60,981 nucleotides of DNA from an uncultured Pelagibacteraceae bacterium (GCA_902557995.1 CACECL010000004.1:1-60981), one strand, 5' to 3'. Positions 45,171 through 55,717 are shown, numbered from the stretch's first letter. Made by a program: numbers and translations. Notes: generated by a model from the sequence alone, not told the origin.

Positions 45171-45638
45171 TTATGGTCTACTTACACTTTTTAAATAAGA
45201 ATTCAAAGTTTTTTTTGATAAATTTGAGTTAAAATCCTCAAAATAATTAAGTAAATACTCATTATTTTGAAAATCACTTAAAAAAAAAGAGATTTTTTTT
45301 AATTTTTCTTCATTAGTCAAATCATTCCAAAAATGAATTTCAGATACCATTGAATGAAATAAGTTTATATAATCTTTCATCTTCTTATTTATAGATTGAT
45401 CACCATATCCAATTTCTCTAATGCTCAGTTCAAGTTGTCGAAAATTAAAATCGTAGATTTCTTGTAGAACATTTCTATTTTCATCATTTTTAAAATTTTT
45501 TAGAAAAAATGAAAAATGCAGCAAAAAAAGCAATAAACGATCAGAAAAATTATCTTTTCTATTCAAATTTTTATATAAATCTTTATTTCTAGTGTAATTA
45601 ATTAAATTGTTATAAATATATAGATATTTTTCATTCAT
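45171..45638 (-). CDS. Ubiquinol-cytochrome c chaperone-like protein (CBP3 family)
   Basis: A 155-aa helical protein. The stretch [12 protein letters not shown]..., [40 protein letters not shown] matches the CBP3/UQCC pattern (LREMGVGD...KRMK). Family members assist cytochrome bc1 assembly. Its place between divergent bamE and rpmF is the usual one in alphaproteobacteria. The start overlaps the bamE start by 2 bp on opposite strands. Confidence 0.75.
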   Translation of the reverse strand: MNEKYLYIYNNLINYTRNKDLYKNLNRKDNFSDRLLLFLLHFSFFLKNFKNDENRNVLQEIYDFNFRQLELSIREIGYGDQSINKKMKDYINLFHSMVSEIHFWNDLTNEEKLKKISFFLSDFQNNEYLLNYFEDFNSNLSKKTLNSYLKSVSRP

Positions 45639-46125
45639 GTATAAATTATTATATATATTTATTTTGTCATTTATAGTTGCAAATTGCTCTTTAAAACCTG
45701 TTGTAAAGCATCATGGAGTTCCATATCTTGAAAAGAAACAAACAGCTCTTATTGTAAATAAAACTAATAAAAATGATATTAAGACCATTTTAGGAAATCC
45801 TTCAACTAGAAGTACATTTGATAATGATGTTTGGATTTATATAGAAAGAAAACAAACCCAATCTAAACTAAGAAATCTAGGAAAGATGAAAATTTTTAAG
45901 AATGATGTATTGGTTCTTGAAATAGATAAATATGGAGTTTTAAAGAAAAAAGAATTTTATAATATAAAAGACATGGAAAAATTAAAAATTGTTGAAGAAA
46001 CAACTCAAAGTGGATTTCAAAAGAATTCTTTCATCTATGATTTTATGTCAAGTTTGAGACAAAAAATAAATGATCCTCTCGGTGAGAGGATCAAAGAAAG
46101 AAGAGACACTATTAAGAAGCGATAA
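45637..46125 (+). CDS. bamE: Outer-membrane assembly lipoprotein BamE (SmpA/OmlA)
   Basis: Small lipoprotein of the BAM complex that stabilises BamA-BamD. Lipobox VANC (Cys17), then the BamE domain: [32 protein letters not shown]. 162 aa, with a charged C-terminal extension. Codons for DPLGERI contain a perfect hairpin that serves the convergent hppA, whose end overlaps by 14 bp. Confidence 0.92.
   Translation: MYKLLYIFILSFIVANCSLKPVVKHHGVPYLEKKQTALIVNKTNKNDIKTILGNPSTRSTFDNDVWIYIERKQTQSKLRNLGKMKIFKNDVLVLEIDKYGVLKKKEFYNIKDMEKLKIVEETTQSGFQKNSFIYDFMSSLRQKINDPLGERIKERRDTIKKR
46061..46092 (-). terminator. Rho-independent terminator of hppA, inside the bamE coding end
   Basis: A perfect 9-bp stem GATCCTCTC/GAGAGGATC (46072-46080 and 46084-46092) with a 3-nt loop. 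Read on the minus strand it comes 20 bp after the hppA stop and is followed by ATTTATTTTTTG, a T-rich tail. On the plus strand the hairpin is followed by A/G only, so it should terminate hppA rather than bamE. Confidence 0.75.
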
Positions 46126-48217
46126 CTGCTAATAATAATAATGCCACAATATTTGTTATCTTTATCATAGGGTTTACAGCAGGACCTGCAGTATCCTTAT
46201 ATGGATCACCTACAGTATCTCCAGTAACAGCAGCTTTATGAGCCTCTGAGCCCTTACCGCCATGGTTTCCATCTTCAATATATTTTTTTGCATTATCCCA
46301 AGCACCACCTCCTGCAGTCATTGATACAGCAACAAACAAACCAGTGATGATGACACCAAGTAACATTGCACCAACTGCAGCTAATGCTGCAACTTGTCCA
46401 CCAATTGATAGAATTATAAAATATAAAACTACAGGTGATAAAACTGGTAACAAAGAAGGTATTATCATTTCTTTTATAGCTGCAACAGTAAGTAAATCAA
46501 CTAATTTTGCATAATCAGGTTTTTGCTTTCTTTTCATTATGCCTGGAAATTTTTTAAATTGTCTTCTTACTTCAACTACAACAGCTCCACCTGCTCTTCC
46601 AACAGCTTGCATTCCCATAGAGCCAAAAAGATATGGTAACATTCCACCAATTAATAAACCGACAACAACATAAGGATTTGACAAATCAAAAGTAACTACA
46701 ATTCCTTCTAATGCAGATCCTGCTTCTTTTGAAAAGTGTTTAATATCCTCTGTATAGGCAGCAAATAAAACTAACGCACCTAAACCTGCTGAACCAATTG
46801 CGTAACCTTTTGTTACAGCTTTAGTAGTATTACCAACAGCATCTAAAGCATCGGTTGTTTTTCTAACTTTTTTATCAAGGTTAGACATTTCAGCTATACC
46901 ACCAGCATTATCAGTAACTGGTCCATATGCATCTAAAGCAACAACCATACCAGCTAAAGCCAGCATAGTAGTTACTGCAATTGCAATACCGAAAAGTCCA
47001 GCTATAGAATTTGTTATAAGAATACCAGCTACAATTATCAACGCAGGTATAGCTGTTGCTTCCATAGAAACAGCTAAACCTTGAATAACGTTAGTACCAT
47101 GACCAGTTGTAGATGACAGAGCAACAGATTTAACTGGTCTATAACTTGTTCCTGTATAGTATTCAGTTATCCAGATCAGTAATCCAGTAATAACTAACCC
47201 TATAACACCACAATAATATAGATCCATTCCATTAAAAGTCTTATCATTTACCGTGAATTCATTTGTAAAACCAATGACGTGATCTGTAACAGGCCATAAA
47301 ATAACTAAAGATGCTACTGCAGAAACTACAAATCCTTTATATAAAGCATTCATAACGTTATTACTTTTTCCAAGTTTAACAAAAAAAGTTCCAACAATAG
47401 ATGTTAACAAACATGCAGCGCCAACCGATAAAGGATAAATCATCATATTTAGATCACCAACAAAGAAAATTGAAGATAAAACCATTGTTGCAACAATTGT
47501 AACTGCGTAAGTTTCAAATAAATCTGCAGCCATACCAGCACAGTCTCCTACGTTGTCACCAACGTTATCTGCAATCACAGCAGGATTTCTAGGATCATCT
47601 TCTGGAATTCCAGCCTCTACTTTTCCAACTAAGTCAGCTCCTACGTCTGCACCTTTTGTAAAAATTCCTCCACCTAATCTTGCAAAAATAGAAATTAGAG
47701 AAGCACCAAAACCCAATGCAACTAAAGCATTAACTATTTCTCTTTCCTCAACATTAAATTTCAATAATATATAATAATAAACAGCTATAGATAATAATGC
47801 TAAACCAGCTACCAACATCCCAGTTACGGCACCTGATTTAAAAGCAACAGAAAGACCTTGAGCTAAACCTTTTCTAGATGCTTCTGCTGTTCTTACGTTT
47901 GCCTCTACAGAAACTAACATACCTACATAACCCGCAATACCTGATAAAGCAGCACCTATTAAATAACCAAGACCTACTAGTGGACTAAATGCAATACTTA
48001 CAATTACTAAAACTACAGCACCAACAATAGCAATAGTTTTATATTGTCTTGCTAAATATGCCTTTGCACCAATTTGAATTGCAGATGCAATATCCTGCAT
48101 TTTTGCATTTCCTGCACTTGAATTAAGAATATTTTTTCCAGTTAAAAATCCATAAACGATAGATAATAAACCAGCTCCAATTGTATATAATAGTATTGTT
48201 TCGACTGTTCCGCTCAT
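46112..48217 (-). CDS. hppA: K+-independent H+-translocating pyrophosphatase
   Basis: Membrane-bound enzyme that couples PPi hydrolysis to proton pumping. About 15-16 helices; PPi/Mg sites [47 protein letters not shown] and DNAGGIAEM. The segment [17 protein letters not shown] has Lys where K+-dependent enzymes have Ala, indicating the K+-independent type. I place the start at 48217 ([10 protein letters not shown]), preceded by AAGG five bases upstream; a longer frame to 48265 adds 16 unlikely residues. 701 aa. Confidence 0.96.
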   Translation of the reverse strand: MSGTVETILLYTIGAGLLSIVYGFLTGKNILNSSAGNAKMQDIASAIQIGAKAYLARQYKTIAIVGAVVLVIVSIAFSPLVGLGYLIGAALSGIAGYVGMLVSVEANVRTAEASRKGLAQGLSVAFKSGAVTGMLVAGLALLSIAVYYYILLKFNVEEREIVNALVALGFGASLISIFARLGGGIFTKGADVGADLVGKVEAGIPEDDPRNPAVIADNVGDNVGDCAGMAADLFETYAVTIVATMVLSSIFFVGDLNMMIYPLSVGAACLLTSIVGTFFVKLGKSNNVMNALYKGFVVSAVASLVILWPVTDHVIGFTNEFTVNDKTFNGMDLYYCGVIGLVITGLLIWITEYYTGTSYRPVKSVALSSTTGHGTNVIQGLAVSMEATAIPALIIVAGILITNSIAGLFGIAIAVTTMLALAGMVVALDAYGPVTDNAGGIAEMSNLDKKVRKTTDALDAVGNTTKAVTKGYAIGSAGLGALVLFAAYTEDIKHFSKEAGSALEGIVVTFDLSNPYVVVGLLIGGMLPYLFGSMGMQAVGRAGGAVVVEVRRQFKKFPGIMKRKQKPDYAKLVDLLTVAAIKEMIIPSLLPVLSPVVLYFIILSIGGQVAALAAVGAMLLGVIITGLFVAVSMTAGGGAWDNAKKYIEDGNHGGKGSEAHKAAVTGDTVGDPYKDTAGPAVNPMIKITNIVALLLLAVIAS

Positions 48218-48294
48218 ATTAACCTTAAGTTGTTGGTTGTTAAATTTTAAGCCCGCACAATACAAAAAAAGATAAAAAAGACAACGATTAACTT

Positions 48295-49254
48295 CTAAAA
48301 CCGATGAATATAACCCTTGGATTTAGCTCGTATTTGCTTGCCTTTTTCATCGAATATCAAAGATCTATCTCTACCAGATACAATTTTACCAATTTTAGTT
48401 ATTTTAATTCCTGTTGCTTTAGAAGTATTTTGAATGATTCTAGCATTCTTAATATCTGCAGTAAATAATACCTGATAATCATCTCCATTAGAAATTAGAT
48501 TAATTTTATTCAATCTTTGTTTTTTAATTAAATTACTCAATTTATTGGAAACAGGAATTTTATTTTCAAATAAGTGAAATGATAAACTTTGTCTATTAAT
48601 CATTTTTGCTAAATCATCAATTAATCCATCTGAAACATCGATAGAGCTGTTTGCAAATTTTAATAAATATTTTGTTAAATTTAAAGGTAACTCTGGTTTG
48701 TAATATTTATCTATAAAAAATGATTTGTCTTTATTTTTAAATTTAACTTTATTACTTAATGCTTTAAGTCCTAAATAACTATCACCCAAATTTCCAGTCA
48801 CATAAATATCATCATTTGATTTAGCTTTATTGCGATAAATTATTTTATTTGAATATCCCAATGAAGTTATTGTAAAGCTAAGTTTATTTGAAAAGGTTGT
48901 GTCTCCACCGCATAAATCAATACTAAATTTATTTTGTTCTGATTTAAGTGACTTTGAAATTTTATATAAATTATTTTTTGTAAATGTTTTTTTATTACCA
49001 GAACCAGAAATAAAATAAAACTTTGGTTTTACACCTTTGCAAATTAAATCAGAAATTGATGACCTTAATATTTTTTTAATTACTAAATCTGGGGATTTAA
49101 AATCATAAAAATGAGTACCAATATTGTATGTATCAACAGATATAACAACACCTTTTTTTTTATCAAAAAAAACATCGTCATTTAGGTTAAGAGCAGATTT
49201 ATTTTTTTTAGCTATTTTAAAAAAATAATTATTTATTAGATCGAATTCATGCAT
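48295..49254 (-). CDS. thiL: Thiamine-monophosphate kinase
   Basis: ATP-dependent phosphorylation of thiamine phosphate to the active pyrophosphate. AIRS-like fold: NDDVFF near the start, [30 protein letters not shown]-like block, [31 protein letters not shown] and [11 protein letters not shown]. 319 aa. It overlaps nusB by 8 bp, the normal alphaproteobacterial neighbour. Confidence 0.94.
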   Translation of the reverse strand: MHEFDLINNYFFKIAKKNKSALNLNDDVFFDKKKGVVISVDTYNIGTHFYDFKSPDLVIKKILRSSISDLICKGVKPKFYFISGSGNKKTFTKNNLYKISKSLKSEQNKFSIDLCGGDTTFSNKLSFTITSLGYSNKIIYRNKAKSNDDIYVTGNLGDSYLGLKALSNKVKFKNKDKSFFIDKYYKPELPLNLTKYLLKFANSSIDVSDGLIDDLAKMINRQSLSFHLFENKIPVSNKLSNLIKKQRLNKINLISNGDDYQVLFTADIKNARIIQNTSKATGIKITKIGKIVSGRDRSLIFDEKGKQIRAKSKGYIHRF

Positions 49255-49651
49255 TGTTAGATCTTAATTTTTTTCCAACGTTGTCTAATAAAGCATTAAG
49301 ATACTTTGTTTGTGAATCTTCAAGAAAAAAATTAGATGAATTTAAATATTCTTTAATAATTATATTAATAGATAAATTTGGCTTATACATCAATTCATAA
49401 GTTGCTGCTTTTAAAATGGTTTGAAAAACTTTATCCAATTTTTCAAATACAAATTCATCACCTAATTTATTATTTAATTCATCTAAAATAAGATCGTTTC
49501 TTTCTATCGTTCCTAAAACAATATCTTTAATAAATTTTTTAAATCTGTGTTTTGGAAAATCTAAATCATCATCTTCATTATAAAATTTCCCATATAATTT
49601 CTGAATAATTATAACTCTAGGGTTATTTTTTGGATTATAATGAGTTTTCAT
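49247..49651 (-). CDS. nusB: Transcription antitermination factor NusB
   Basis: All-helical 134-aa protein that binds boxA RNA with NusE for rRNA antitermination. The C-terminal IILKAATYELMYKPNLSINIIIKEYLNSSNFF-type block (NusB helix 5-6 pattern) and short size support the call, which is strengthened by its place between ribH and thiL. The sequence is divergent. Confidence 0.87.
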   Translation of the reverse strand: MKTHYNPKNNPRVIIIQKLYGKFYNEDDDLDFPKHRFKKFIKDIVLGTIERNDLILDELNNKLGDEFVFEKLDKVFQTILKAATYELMYKPNLSINIIIKEYLNSSNFFLEDSQTKYLNALLDNVGKKLRSNNA

Positions 49652-50037
49652 TTTTGAGACAAAACTGAAATCACAGCTTCTGCAGCTTCAGCACCCTTTT
49701 TTCTTCTGGCTCTTGCTTGAGCCATATTTAGACAGGTAATTATTCCATTTCCAATAGGTTTTTTACTATCTATTGTCAATTTCATTATGGCGTATGTTGA
49801 AGCTTGAGAAATAAAATCAAAGTGTGGTGTTTGACCTTTAATTACACATCCTAAAGCTAAAAAACCATCATATTTTTTTAAATTTTTTGAAATTGTAACT
49901 GGAATTTCAAAAGCACCTGGTACTTTAATAATTTTTATTATATTTTTTTTTGGAATTATTTTTAAAGCACTGGTTATTAAGCCATCAGCAATATCTTTAT
50001 AATAATCTGCTACAACAATTAAATATTTTTTTTTCAT
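49648..50037 (-). CDS. ribH: 6,7-dimethyl-8-ribityllumazine synthase
   Basis: Penultimate riboflavin enzyme. VPGAFEIPVTISKNLKKYDGFLALGCVIKGQTPHFDFISQ and GNGIITCLNMAQARAR are diagnostic, although the short form (129 aa) lacks part of the N-terminus. It overlaps nusB by 4 bp and is adjacent to ribBA. Confidence 0.95.
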   Translation of the reverse strand: MKKKYLIVVADYYKDIADGLITSALKIIPKKNIIKIIKVPGAFEIPVTISKNLKKYDGFLALGCVIKGQTPHFDFISQASTYAIMKLTIDSKKPIGNGIITCLNMAQARARRKKGAEAAEAVISVLSQK

Positions 50038-51137
50038 TAAATTAATTCCTGTTTTGTAATTTTTATACCATAACCATCAAGACCAATAACTTTTTTTGGT
50101 GATTTAGTGATTAATATCATGTTTTTAATTTTTAAGTCTTTAATAATTTGAGCTCCAATACCATAATTTCTTATTAACTTGTCATTTCCCTTTTTATAAA
50201 AGTCTTTGTTTTTATAATCTTTTAAAGTCTGAGTTACTGATTTTAAATTTGAGTCTTTGATAAAAACTAAAACACAATTTTGATATTTTTTAAAATAATT
50301 TAAAGTCTTGTTAAATGAATTTGGTAGTGATTGATTTATTAGATAGTTTTGGACAACATTAGATGAAATTACTCTTACTCTTGGAGTAATACCTTTTTTT
50401 ATTTTACCTTTTATTAATGCAAAATGCTCTGAACCATCTAAAAGATTCTCATAAATTCTAATATTGTATTTTTGATTTTTTACATCAATCTTGCTTTGCT
50501 TTTTAAGTTTAATAAGTTTTTCTTTTTTTAGTCTATATGCGATCAGATCTTCTATCTTTCCAATTTTTAATTTATGTTTTTTTGCAAAATTGAATAAATC
50601 CTGACCTTTAGCCATTGTTCCATCTTCATTCATAATTTCACAAATTACAGCAGAGTTATTTTTTTTTGCTAATTTAGATATATCAACTGAAGCTTCAGTG
50701 TGCCCTGCTCTAACAAGCACTCCACCATCTTTTGCTATAATTGGAAACACGTGACCAGGTGAAACAATCTCATTTTTATTTACATTTTTTTTTGAAGCAA
50801 TTTTGATTGTTTTCGCTCTATCTTTAGCAGATATACCTGTTGTTATTCCTTTTTTTGCTTCAATAGAAATTGTAAATGCTGTCTTGTTTCTTGATTGATT
50901 TACTGGAGACATTAAAGATAAATTTAATTTTTTTGCTTGAAGTGAATCAAGAGCTAAACAAATTAAGCCTCGACCGTATTTTGCCATGAAGTTAATGTTC
51001 TTTGCATTTGAATCTGATGTAGAAATAACTAAATCTCCCTCATTTTCTCTTTTTTCATCATCTACTAAAATAAACATACCACCTTTTTTGGCTACGCTTA
51101 TAATTGACTCTATTGAGGTAAAATTATTTTTTTCCAT
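50037..51137 (-). CDS. ribBA: RibBX-type protein: DHBP synthase with degenerate GTP cyclohydrolase II domain
   Basis: The N-terminal domain (about 1-205) is a complete 3,4-dihydroxy-2-butanone-4-phosphate synthase: DDEKRENEGDLVI, DRAKTI, GHVFPIIAKDGGVLVRAGHTEASVDI and CEIMNEDGTMA. The C-terminal domain (about 220-366) keeps the fold ending RNYGIGAQIIKDL and GLDGYGI but lacks the zinc cysteines and the HSECLTGD/RCDCG segment; only one Cys remains. This matches the RibBX variant known from proteobacteria, so GTP cyclohydrolase II should be encoded elsewhere. In ribD-ribE-ribBA-ribH order. Confidence 0.92.
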   Translation of the reverse strand: MEKNNFTSIESIISVAKKGGMFILVDDEKRENEGDLVISTSDSNAKNINFMAKYGRGLICLALDSLQAKKLNLSLMSPVNQSRNKTAFTISIEAKKGITTGISAKDRAKTIKIASKKNVNKNEIVSPGHVFPIIAKDGGVLVRAGHTEASVDISKLAKKNNSAVICEIMNEDGTMAKGQDLFNFAKKHKLKIGKIEDLIAYRLKKEKLIKLKKQSKIDVKNQKYNIRIYENLLDGSEHFALIKGKIKKGITPRVRVISSNVVQNYLINQSLPNSFNKTLNYFKKYQNCVLVFIKDSNLKSVTQTLKDYKNKDFYKKGNDKLIRNYGIGAQIIKDLKIKNMILITKSPKKVIGLDGYGIKITKQELI

Positions 51138-51717
51138 TAAAATAGTTCCTAACGTATTTAGACAAGATATCTATCTCTATGTTGACTAAACTAGATTTTT
51201 TTAAAGTTGATAAATTCGTTTCTTTGTAAGTGTGAGGGATAATCCAAATTTGGAAACCTTTTTTAGTCACTTTTGAAATTGTAAGAGAAATACCATTCAC
51301 ACAGATTGACGCTTTTTCTATTAAGTGTTTTCTTTCTTTTTTAGGTAAATCAAAGTCAAAAAGAAATGATTTATCTATTTTTTTAATACTTAATACTTTA
51401 CCAACAGTATCAACATGTCCTTGACAAATATGTCCTGAAATTTTTGTCCCATATTTTAAAGGTAATTCTAAGTTTATTTTATCTTTTATTTTTAAAAATT
51501 TGAATTTTGATCGAATTATCGTTTCTTTCGAAAGATAAAATTCCATAATTTTGGATTTATATGAAATTAAAGTTAGACAAACACCATCACAGGCAACCGA
51601 CAAACCCATGTCTTTATTGGATACTTTAACATTACTTTTAACAAAAATGTTAAGACCTTTAGGTCTTTTAATAATTTTAGTAATGGTACCTTGGTTATAA
51701 ATTATTCCGTTAAACAT
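51124..51717 (-). CDS. ribE: Riboflavin synthase, alpha chain
   Basis: Dismutates two lumazine molecules to riboflavin. Two tandem lumazine-binding barrels: MFNGIIYNQGTI and SVACDGVCLTLI in the first, and GHICQGHVDTVGKV, SICVNGISLTISKV and WIIPHTYKETNLS in the second. 197 aa. The 3' end overlaps ribBA by 14 bp. Confidence 0.96.
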   Translation of the reverse strand: MFNGIIYNQGTITKIIKRPKGLNIFVKSNVKVSNKDMGLSVACDGVCLTLISYKSKIMEFYLSKETIIRSKFKFLKIKDKINLELPLKYGTKISGHICQGHVDTVGKVLSIKKIDKSFLFDFDLPKKERKHLIEKASICVNGISLTISKVTKKGFQIWIIPHTYKETNLSTLKKSSLVNIEIDILSKYVRNYFNGKK

Positions 51718-51722
51718 TTTTT

Positions 51723-52826
51723 CTAACTATATAATGTTATTCTGTCTTTTCGTAAATTGAGATTTAGATTAATTTTTGTTTTATATTTTTTATTTAATAT
51801 ATTTTGACTACTAAATTTCAAATATTCGAAGTTTTTAGATAGGTTTTTTGGACTTTTATACAAATAAAATTTATTAAAAATTTTATTCTTAATCAGTGAA
51901 TTTGTTAATTTATCTCCCCCTTCAATTAACAAATTTCTGCACCCATAATTATGTAATTTTTTCAAAATTAATTTAATGTCAAATCTGTTATTTCTATCAA
52001 TTTTAGATTTAATTAGATGAATTCCTTTTCTTTTAAATTTTGTAATTTTTGATTTATCAGCTTTATTATAAAAAATTAAAGTATTTTTGTTGTTAGAAGA
52101 TTTAATTATATAACTGTCTGTTTTAGAATTTAGCTTGTTGTCTAAAATAATTCTTTTTGGAGAAAATTTTTCAAAACCCTTCAAACGACAATTTAATTTT
52201 GGATTATCTTTATTAAGTGTTTTGTGAGTAATCATCAAACTATCACTTTGATATCTCAACATGTGTGTAAATTGATCTGAATAAGAATTTGTAATCTTTT
52301 TCTGGTTCTTGCTGTAAATAATATTGTTTTTTGAAATTGCTATTTTGCCAGTAACAAAGGGTAATTTTTTCTTTCTATTAAAAAAATAAGGCAAATAAAA
52401 ACTTTGTATTTTGCTTTTTAATAAACCTTTTTTTACAATTATTTTTTTTGACTTTAAAATTTTAAAACTTTTATTTCTTACTCTTTTATCTATATCGGTA
52501 ACTGCATATATAACCTCTGAAATTCTAGATTTTATTATCGCGTCAGTACATGGTGGTGTTAATCCATGATGACAACATGGCTCTAAAGTAACATACATTT
52601 TTGAGCCTTCTAATTTTTCAAAACTATTTTTAATCGCATTTAATTCAGCGTGTGGTCTTCCATTAAATGAGGTTTGTCCTATTGAAATAATTTTATCATT
52701 TTTGACAATAACACAGCCTACAGAAGGATTTGATCCAGTCTGTCCATGACGAGATTTAGCCAAGTCCAAGGCTAATTCCATGTAAAATTTATCTTTTGAT
52801 GAAAATTTATCTTTTTTTGTAGACAT
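51723..52826 (-). CDS. ribD: Bifunctional riboflavin deaminase/reductase
   Basis: N-terminal deaminase with zinc motifs GRPHAELNAI and VTLEPCCHHGLTPPC, then a reductase domain (about 150-367, IILDNKLNS, LLIEGGDKLTNSLI). The reductase is divergent but of normal length. I use the ATG at 52826 (MSTKKDK), since the longer frame to 52889 adds residues within nrdR. It still overlaps nrdR by 20 bp. Confidence 0.93.
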   Translation of the reverse strand: MSTKKDKFSSKDKFYMELALDLAKSRHGQTGSNPSVGCVIVKNDKIISIGQTSFNGRPHAELNAIKNSFEKLEGSKMYVTLEPCCHHGLTPPCTDAIIKSRISEVIYAVTDIDKRVRNKSFKILKSKKIIVKKGLLKSKIQSFYLPYFFNRKKKLPFVTGKIAISKNNIIYSKNQKKITNSYSDQFTHMLRYQSDSLMITHKTLNKDNPKLNCRLKGFEKFSPKRIILDNKLNSKTDSYIIKSSNNKNTLIFYNKADKSKITKFKRKGIHLIKSKIDRNNRFDIKLILKKLHNYGCRNLLIEGGDKLTNSLIKNKIFNKFYLYKSPKNLSKNFEYLKFSSQNILNKKYKTKINLNLNLRKDRITLYS

Positions 52827-53265
52827 CAAGCTTGTCCACGAATTGTACGAAATCTTTTTCTTCTCTAAAATTTCTATATACTGATGCAAATCTTACATAT
52901 CCAACTGGGTCTAAATCTTTTAATCCATCCATAACCATTGTCCCAATTGTATTTGTTGATATCTCTCCTTGTCCTAGTTCTTCAAGAGATCTTGAAATGT
53001 TACTGATGAATTTTTCTATTGTGGCCGTATCTATTGGTCTTTTTTTTAGAGCTATGTAGATAGATTTAGATAATTTATCACGATCAAATGATGATTTTCT
53101 TCCATTTTTTTTAACTACCATCAATTCTCTAAATTGAATTCTCTCAAATGTAGTAAATCTTTCACCACATATACACAATCTTCTTCTTCTTATTGCGGTA
53201 CCATCTTCAGTTGGACGTGAGTCTACAACAGATGTATCACCTTTTTTTTCGCAAGGACAAATCAT
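52807..53265 (-). CDS. nrdR: Transcriptional repressor NrdR with unusual zinc ribbon
   Basis: ATP/dATP-sensing repressor of ribonucleotide reductase genes, 152 aa. The ATP-cone domain (about 50-135: MVVKKNGRKSSFDRDKLSKSI) is normal, and DTSVVDSRPTEDGTAIRRRRL and GERFTTFER are conserved. Both zinc knuckles differ from the family: CPC instead of CPxC at residues 3-5, and CIC instead of CxxC. Position after glyA and before ribD is typical. Confidence 0.95.
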   Translation of the reverse strand: MICPCEKKGDTSVVDSRPTEDGTAIRRRRLCICGERFTTFERIQFRELMVVKKNGRKSSFDRDKLSKSIYIALKKRPIDTATIEKFISNISRSLEELGQGEISTNTIGTMVMDGLKDLDPVGYVRFASVYRNFREEKDFVQFVDKLDVYKKR

Positions 53266-53268
53266 TTA

Positions 53269-54576
53269 CTAAAGGTTCTTATATATCGGAAATGAAGAAG
53301 TTAAAGAAATAACTTCATTTTTTACTTCGTTTTCTATTTTACTGTTATCTGTTGGGTTTTCAGATAAACCTTTCAGAGTTTTTGTTATTAATTCACCTAC
53401 TGTTTTAAACTCATTTAATCCAAATCCACGAGTTGTAGCCGCTTGAGTTCCTAACCTTATTCCAGATGTAATCATGGGTTTTTCTGTATCAAATGGAATA
53501 CCATTTTTATTACATGTAATGTTTGCTCTAGATAAACTTTCTGCCGCGAGATTTCCTTTTACATTATAAGGTCTCAAATCAACCAACATCAAATGTGTAT
53601 CTGTTCCATCTGAATAAATTTTAAATCCATTATTTTTTAAAGTTTCAGCCAAAATTTTTGCGTTTGCTAAAACAGATTTAATATAATCTTGAAATTCTGG
53701 TTGTAGCGCTTCAAGAAAGCCAGCTGCTTTTGCTGCAATAATGTGCATTAAAGGTCCACCTTGGTAACCAGGAAAAACAGCTGTGTTAAATTTTTTCGCA
53801 AGTTCTTCGTGATTAGTTAAAATTATTCCTCCTCTTGCACTTCTAAAAACCTTATGAGTTGTTGAAGTAACCACGTGAGCATAGTCACAAGGATTTGGAT
53901 ATCCTTTACCTGCAACTAATCCTGAAAAATGAGCCATATCAACCATTAAGTATGCCCCAACTTTATCTGCAATCTCTCTAAATCTTTTAAAATCAATTAC
54001 TCTAGAGTAAGCACTTCCACCCGCAATGATTAGTTTAGGGTTATGTTCTAATGCAAGTTTTTCAACATTATCATAATCTATCAGCTCGGATTCTTTGTCT
54101 ACATCATAACCCACAGCATTAAACCACTTACCGGACATTGAAATTTTTAATCCATGAGTAATATGACCACCTGAATTTAAACTCATGCCCATAAACGTGT
54201 CACCCGGGCTTAACAAAGCTAAAAATACAGCTCCATTAGCTTGTGCTCCTGAGTGTGGTTGAGCATTTGCAAATTTACAATTAAATAATTTTTTTAATCT
54301 TTCAATGGCAAGGTTTTCTGCTACATCAACATGCTCGCAACCATTATAATATCTTTTACCAGGATAACCTTCGGCATATTTATTAGTTAAAACTGATCCT
54401 TGTGCCTCTAATACTGCTTGAGATACTATATTTTCAGACGCAATTAGCTCAATATGTTGTTGCTGTCTAATTAATTCATCTTTAATAGCTTTATAAAGAT
54501 CAGGATCTTTTACAGATAAACTATCCTCAAAAAAACTTTTATAACTATCATTTATATAATTTTTTTCACTCGACAT
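53269..54576 (-). CDS. glyA: Serine hydroxymethyltransferase
   Basis: PLP enzyme interconverting serine and glycine with tetrahydrofolate. [58 protein letters not shown], the PLP lysine in [16 protein letters not shown] and [17 protein letters not shown] are diagnostic; 435 aa. It lies 3 bp before nrdR and 2 bp after rpiB. No glycine riboswitch is seen upstream. Confidence 0.97.
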   Translation of the reverse strand: MSSEKNYINDSYKSFFEDSLSVKDPDLYKAIKDELIRQQQHIELIASENIVSQAVLEAQGSVLTNKYAEGYPGKRYYNGCEHVDVAENLAIERLKKLFNCKFANAQPHSGAQANGAVFLALLSPGDTFMGMSLNSGGHITHGLKISMSGKWFNAVGYDVDKESELIDYDNVEKLALEHNPKLIIAGGSAYSRVIDFKRFREIADKVGAYLMVDMAHFSGLVAGKGYPNPCDYAHVVTSTTHKVFRSARGGIILTNHEELAKKFNTAVFPGYQGGPLMHIIAAKAAGFLEALQPEFQDYIKSVLANAKILAETLKNNGFKIYSDGTDTHLMLVDLRPYNVKGNLAAESLSRANITCNKNGIPFDTEKPMITSGIRLGTQAATTRGFGLNEFKTVGELITKTLKGLSENPTDNSKIENEVKNEVISLTSSFPIYKNL

Positions 54577-54578
54577 AA

Positions 54579-55004
54579 TTATATTTTCTTAACCCTTCTT
54601 GAGTGTCTTCCACCCTCAAATTTTGTATTTAAAAAAACACTTACAAATTTCAAAGCATTTTTTTTGGTTATCAACCTTGACCCTAATGTAATGATGTTTG
54701 CATCGTTATGCAATCTGGATAATTTCGTTGATTTTAGATTAAAACATTGTGCTGCGCGAATATTTTTATGCTTATTTGCCGCAATATTCATGCCAGTCCC
54801 AGATCCACACACTAAAATGCCAACATGAGTCTTATTAAGTTTTACTCTTTTAGCAACTTTATGAGCATAGTCGGGATAATCAACACTGCTATCATCTTTA
54901 GGACCAAAATCTTCAAATTTTATTTTTTTATTTTTTAAGTAATCTTTGATTTGTTCTTTTAATTTAAATCCTGCGTGATCTGACGAAATAAATATTTTTC
55001 TCAA
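54579..55004 (-). CDS. rpiB: Ribose-5-phosphate isomerase B
   Basis: Interconverts ribose-5-phosphate and ribulose-5-phosphate. [41 protein letters not shown] with the active-site Cys, RAAQCFN and [14 protein letters not shown] mark the LacAB/RpiB family. 141 aa. Between glyA and the hydroxylase gene, 1 bp from the latter. Confidence 0.95.
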   Translation of the reverse strand: MRKIFISSDHAGFKLKEQIKDYLKNKKIKFEDFGPKDDSSVDYPDYAHKVAKRVKLNKTHVGILVCGSGTGMNIAANKHKNIRAAQCFNLKSTKLSRLHNDANIITLGSRLITKKNALKFVSVFLNTKFEGGRHSRRVKKI

Positions 55005-55005
55005 A

Positions 55006-55644
55006 TTAATTAAATTTGTAATCTAAAACACAAGCAACTAAATGTATTCTATTCTCTTCTCCACCATTAAATGCATTGTGATACTTAGTGTTGTTTGTAA
55101 CCCAAACTGAACCATCTGCAGGCATATGTTTTGCAACATTATCAATTACCATTATACAACCCGGATTTGTTATTATGGGTATGTGTAATCTTGGTTCAGG
55201 ATCTCTATGCCAACTTAAAGTTGATCTTGGCTCTTTTAAAAGAATTCTCACTCTTCCAAGTTTATATTTTTTTGAAAGAACATCATAAACCTCTTTAAAA
55301 TATGTGTTTTCATAGTCTTTGATAAATTCTGAGTAAGATGATTCATTAATCATTTCGTCTCTAGAAACTTCTTTTCCTGATTTGTCAGGTTTAGTCCAGT
55401 ATACTCCACGAGCTTTATTGCCTTTGATTGAGTCTGGATCACCAGGTATTTGGGTTAATGATATAGCCCCAAAGTGAGTAACACCTGCATCTTCAAATTT
55501 TTTAATCTTAACTATTTGGTGATATGCTTCTTGTAATTTCTCTATATCAAACTTAATTTCTTGTTTCTGGAAATCACTAAAGTCTAAAATTCTATCTTCC
55601 TTTTTGACATTTAAGTCTACAACTTTTGAATTTTCTGTCGCCAT
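55006..55644 (-). CDS. Aspartyl/asparaginyl beta-hydroxylase-like 2-oxoglutarate oxygenase
   Basis: A 212-aa Fe(II)/2-oxoglutarate-dependent dioxygenase candidate. The C-terminal jelly roll has RSTLSWHRDPEPRLHIPIITNPG (HxD iron ligands), then YHNAFNGGEENRIHLVACV (distal His and 2-OG-binding Arg). No signal peptide, so it is cytosolic. Substrate unknown; relatives hydroxylate peptide Asp/Asn or small molecules. Located upstream of rpiB-glyA and divergent from hemB, possibly first gene of that transcript. Confidence 0.82.
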   Translation of the reverse strand: MATENSKVVDLNVKKEDRILDFSDFQKQEIKFDIEKLQEAYHQIVKIKKFEDAGVTHFGAISLTQIPGDPDSIKGNKARGVYWTKPDKSGKEVSRDEMINESSYSEFIKDYENTYFKEVYDVLSKKYKLGRVRILLKEPRSTLSWHRDPEPRLHIPIITNPGCIMVIDNVAKHMPADGSVWVTNNTKYHNAFNGGEENRIHLVACVLDYKFN

Positions 55645-55717
55645 CGAGATTGCTTTGTACCTTTTTTATTGTATATGTGTATATTACATTTGTCGCAATT
55701 TGAAAGTAAATTAAAAC

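Noticed and set aside
47553-47774. A 73-codon plus-strand frame opposite hppA
   Set aside because: It is antisense to the conserved pyrophosphate-binding region and has no sign of coding.
48218-48294. Possible regulatory RNA in the hppA leader
   Set aside because: Only a weak TTGTCT/TATTGT promoter-like pair and a normal AAGG ribosome-binding site are seen; no stable conserved structure is recognised.
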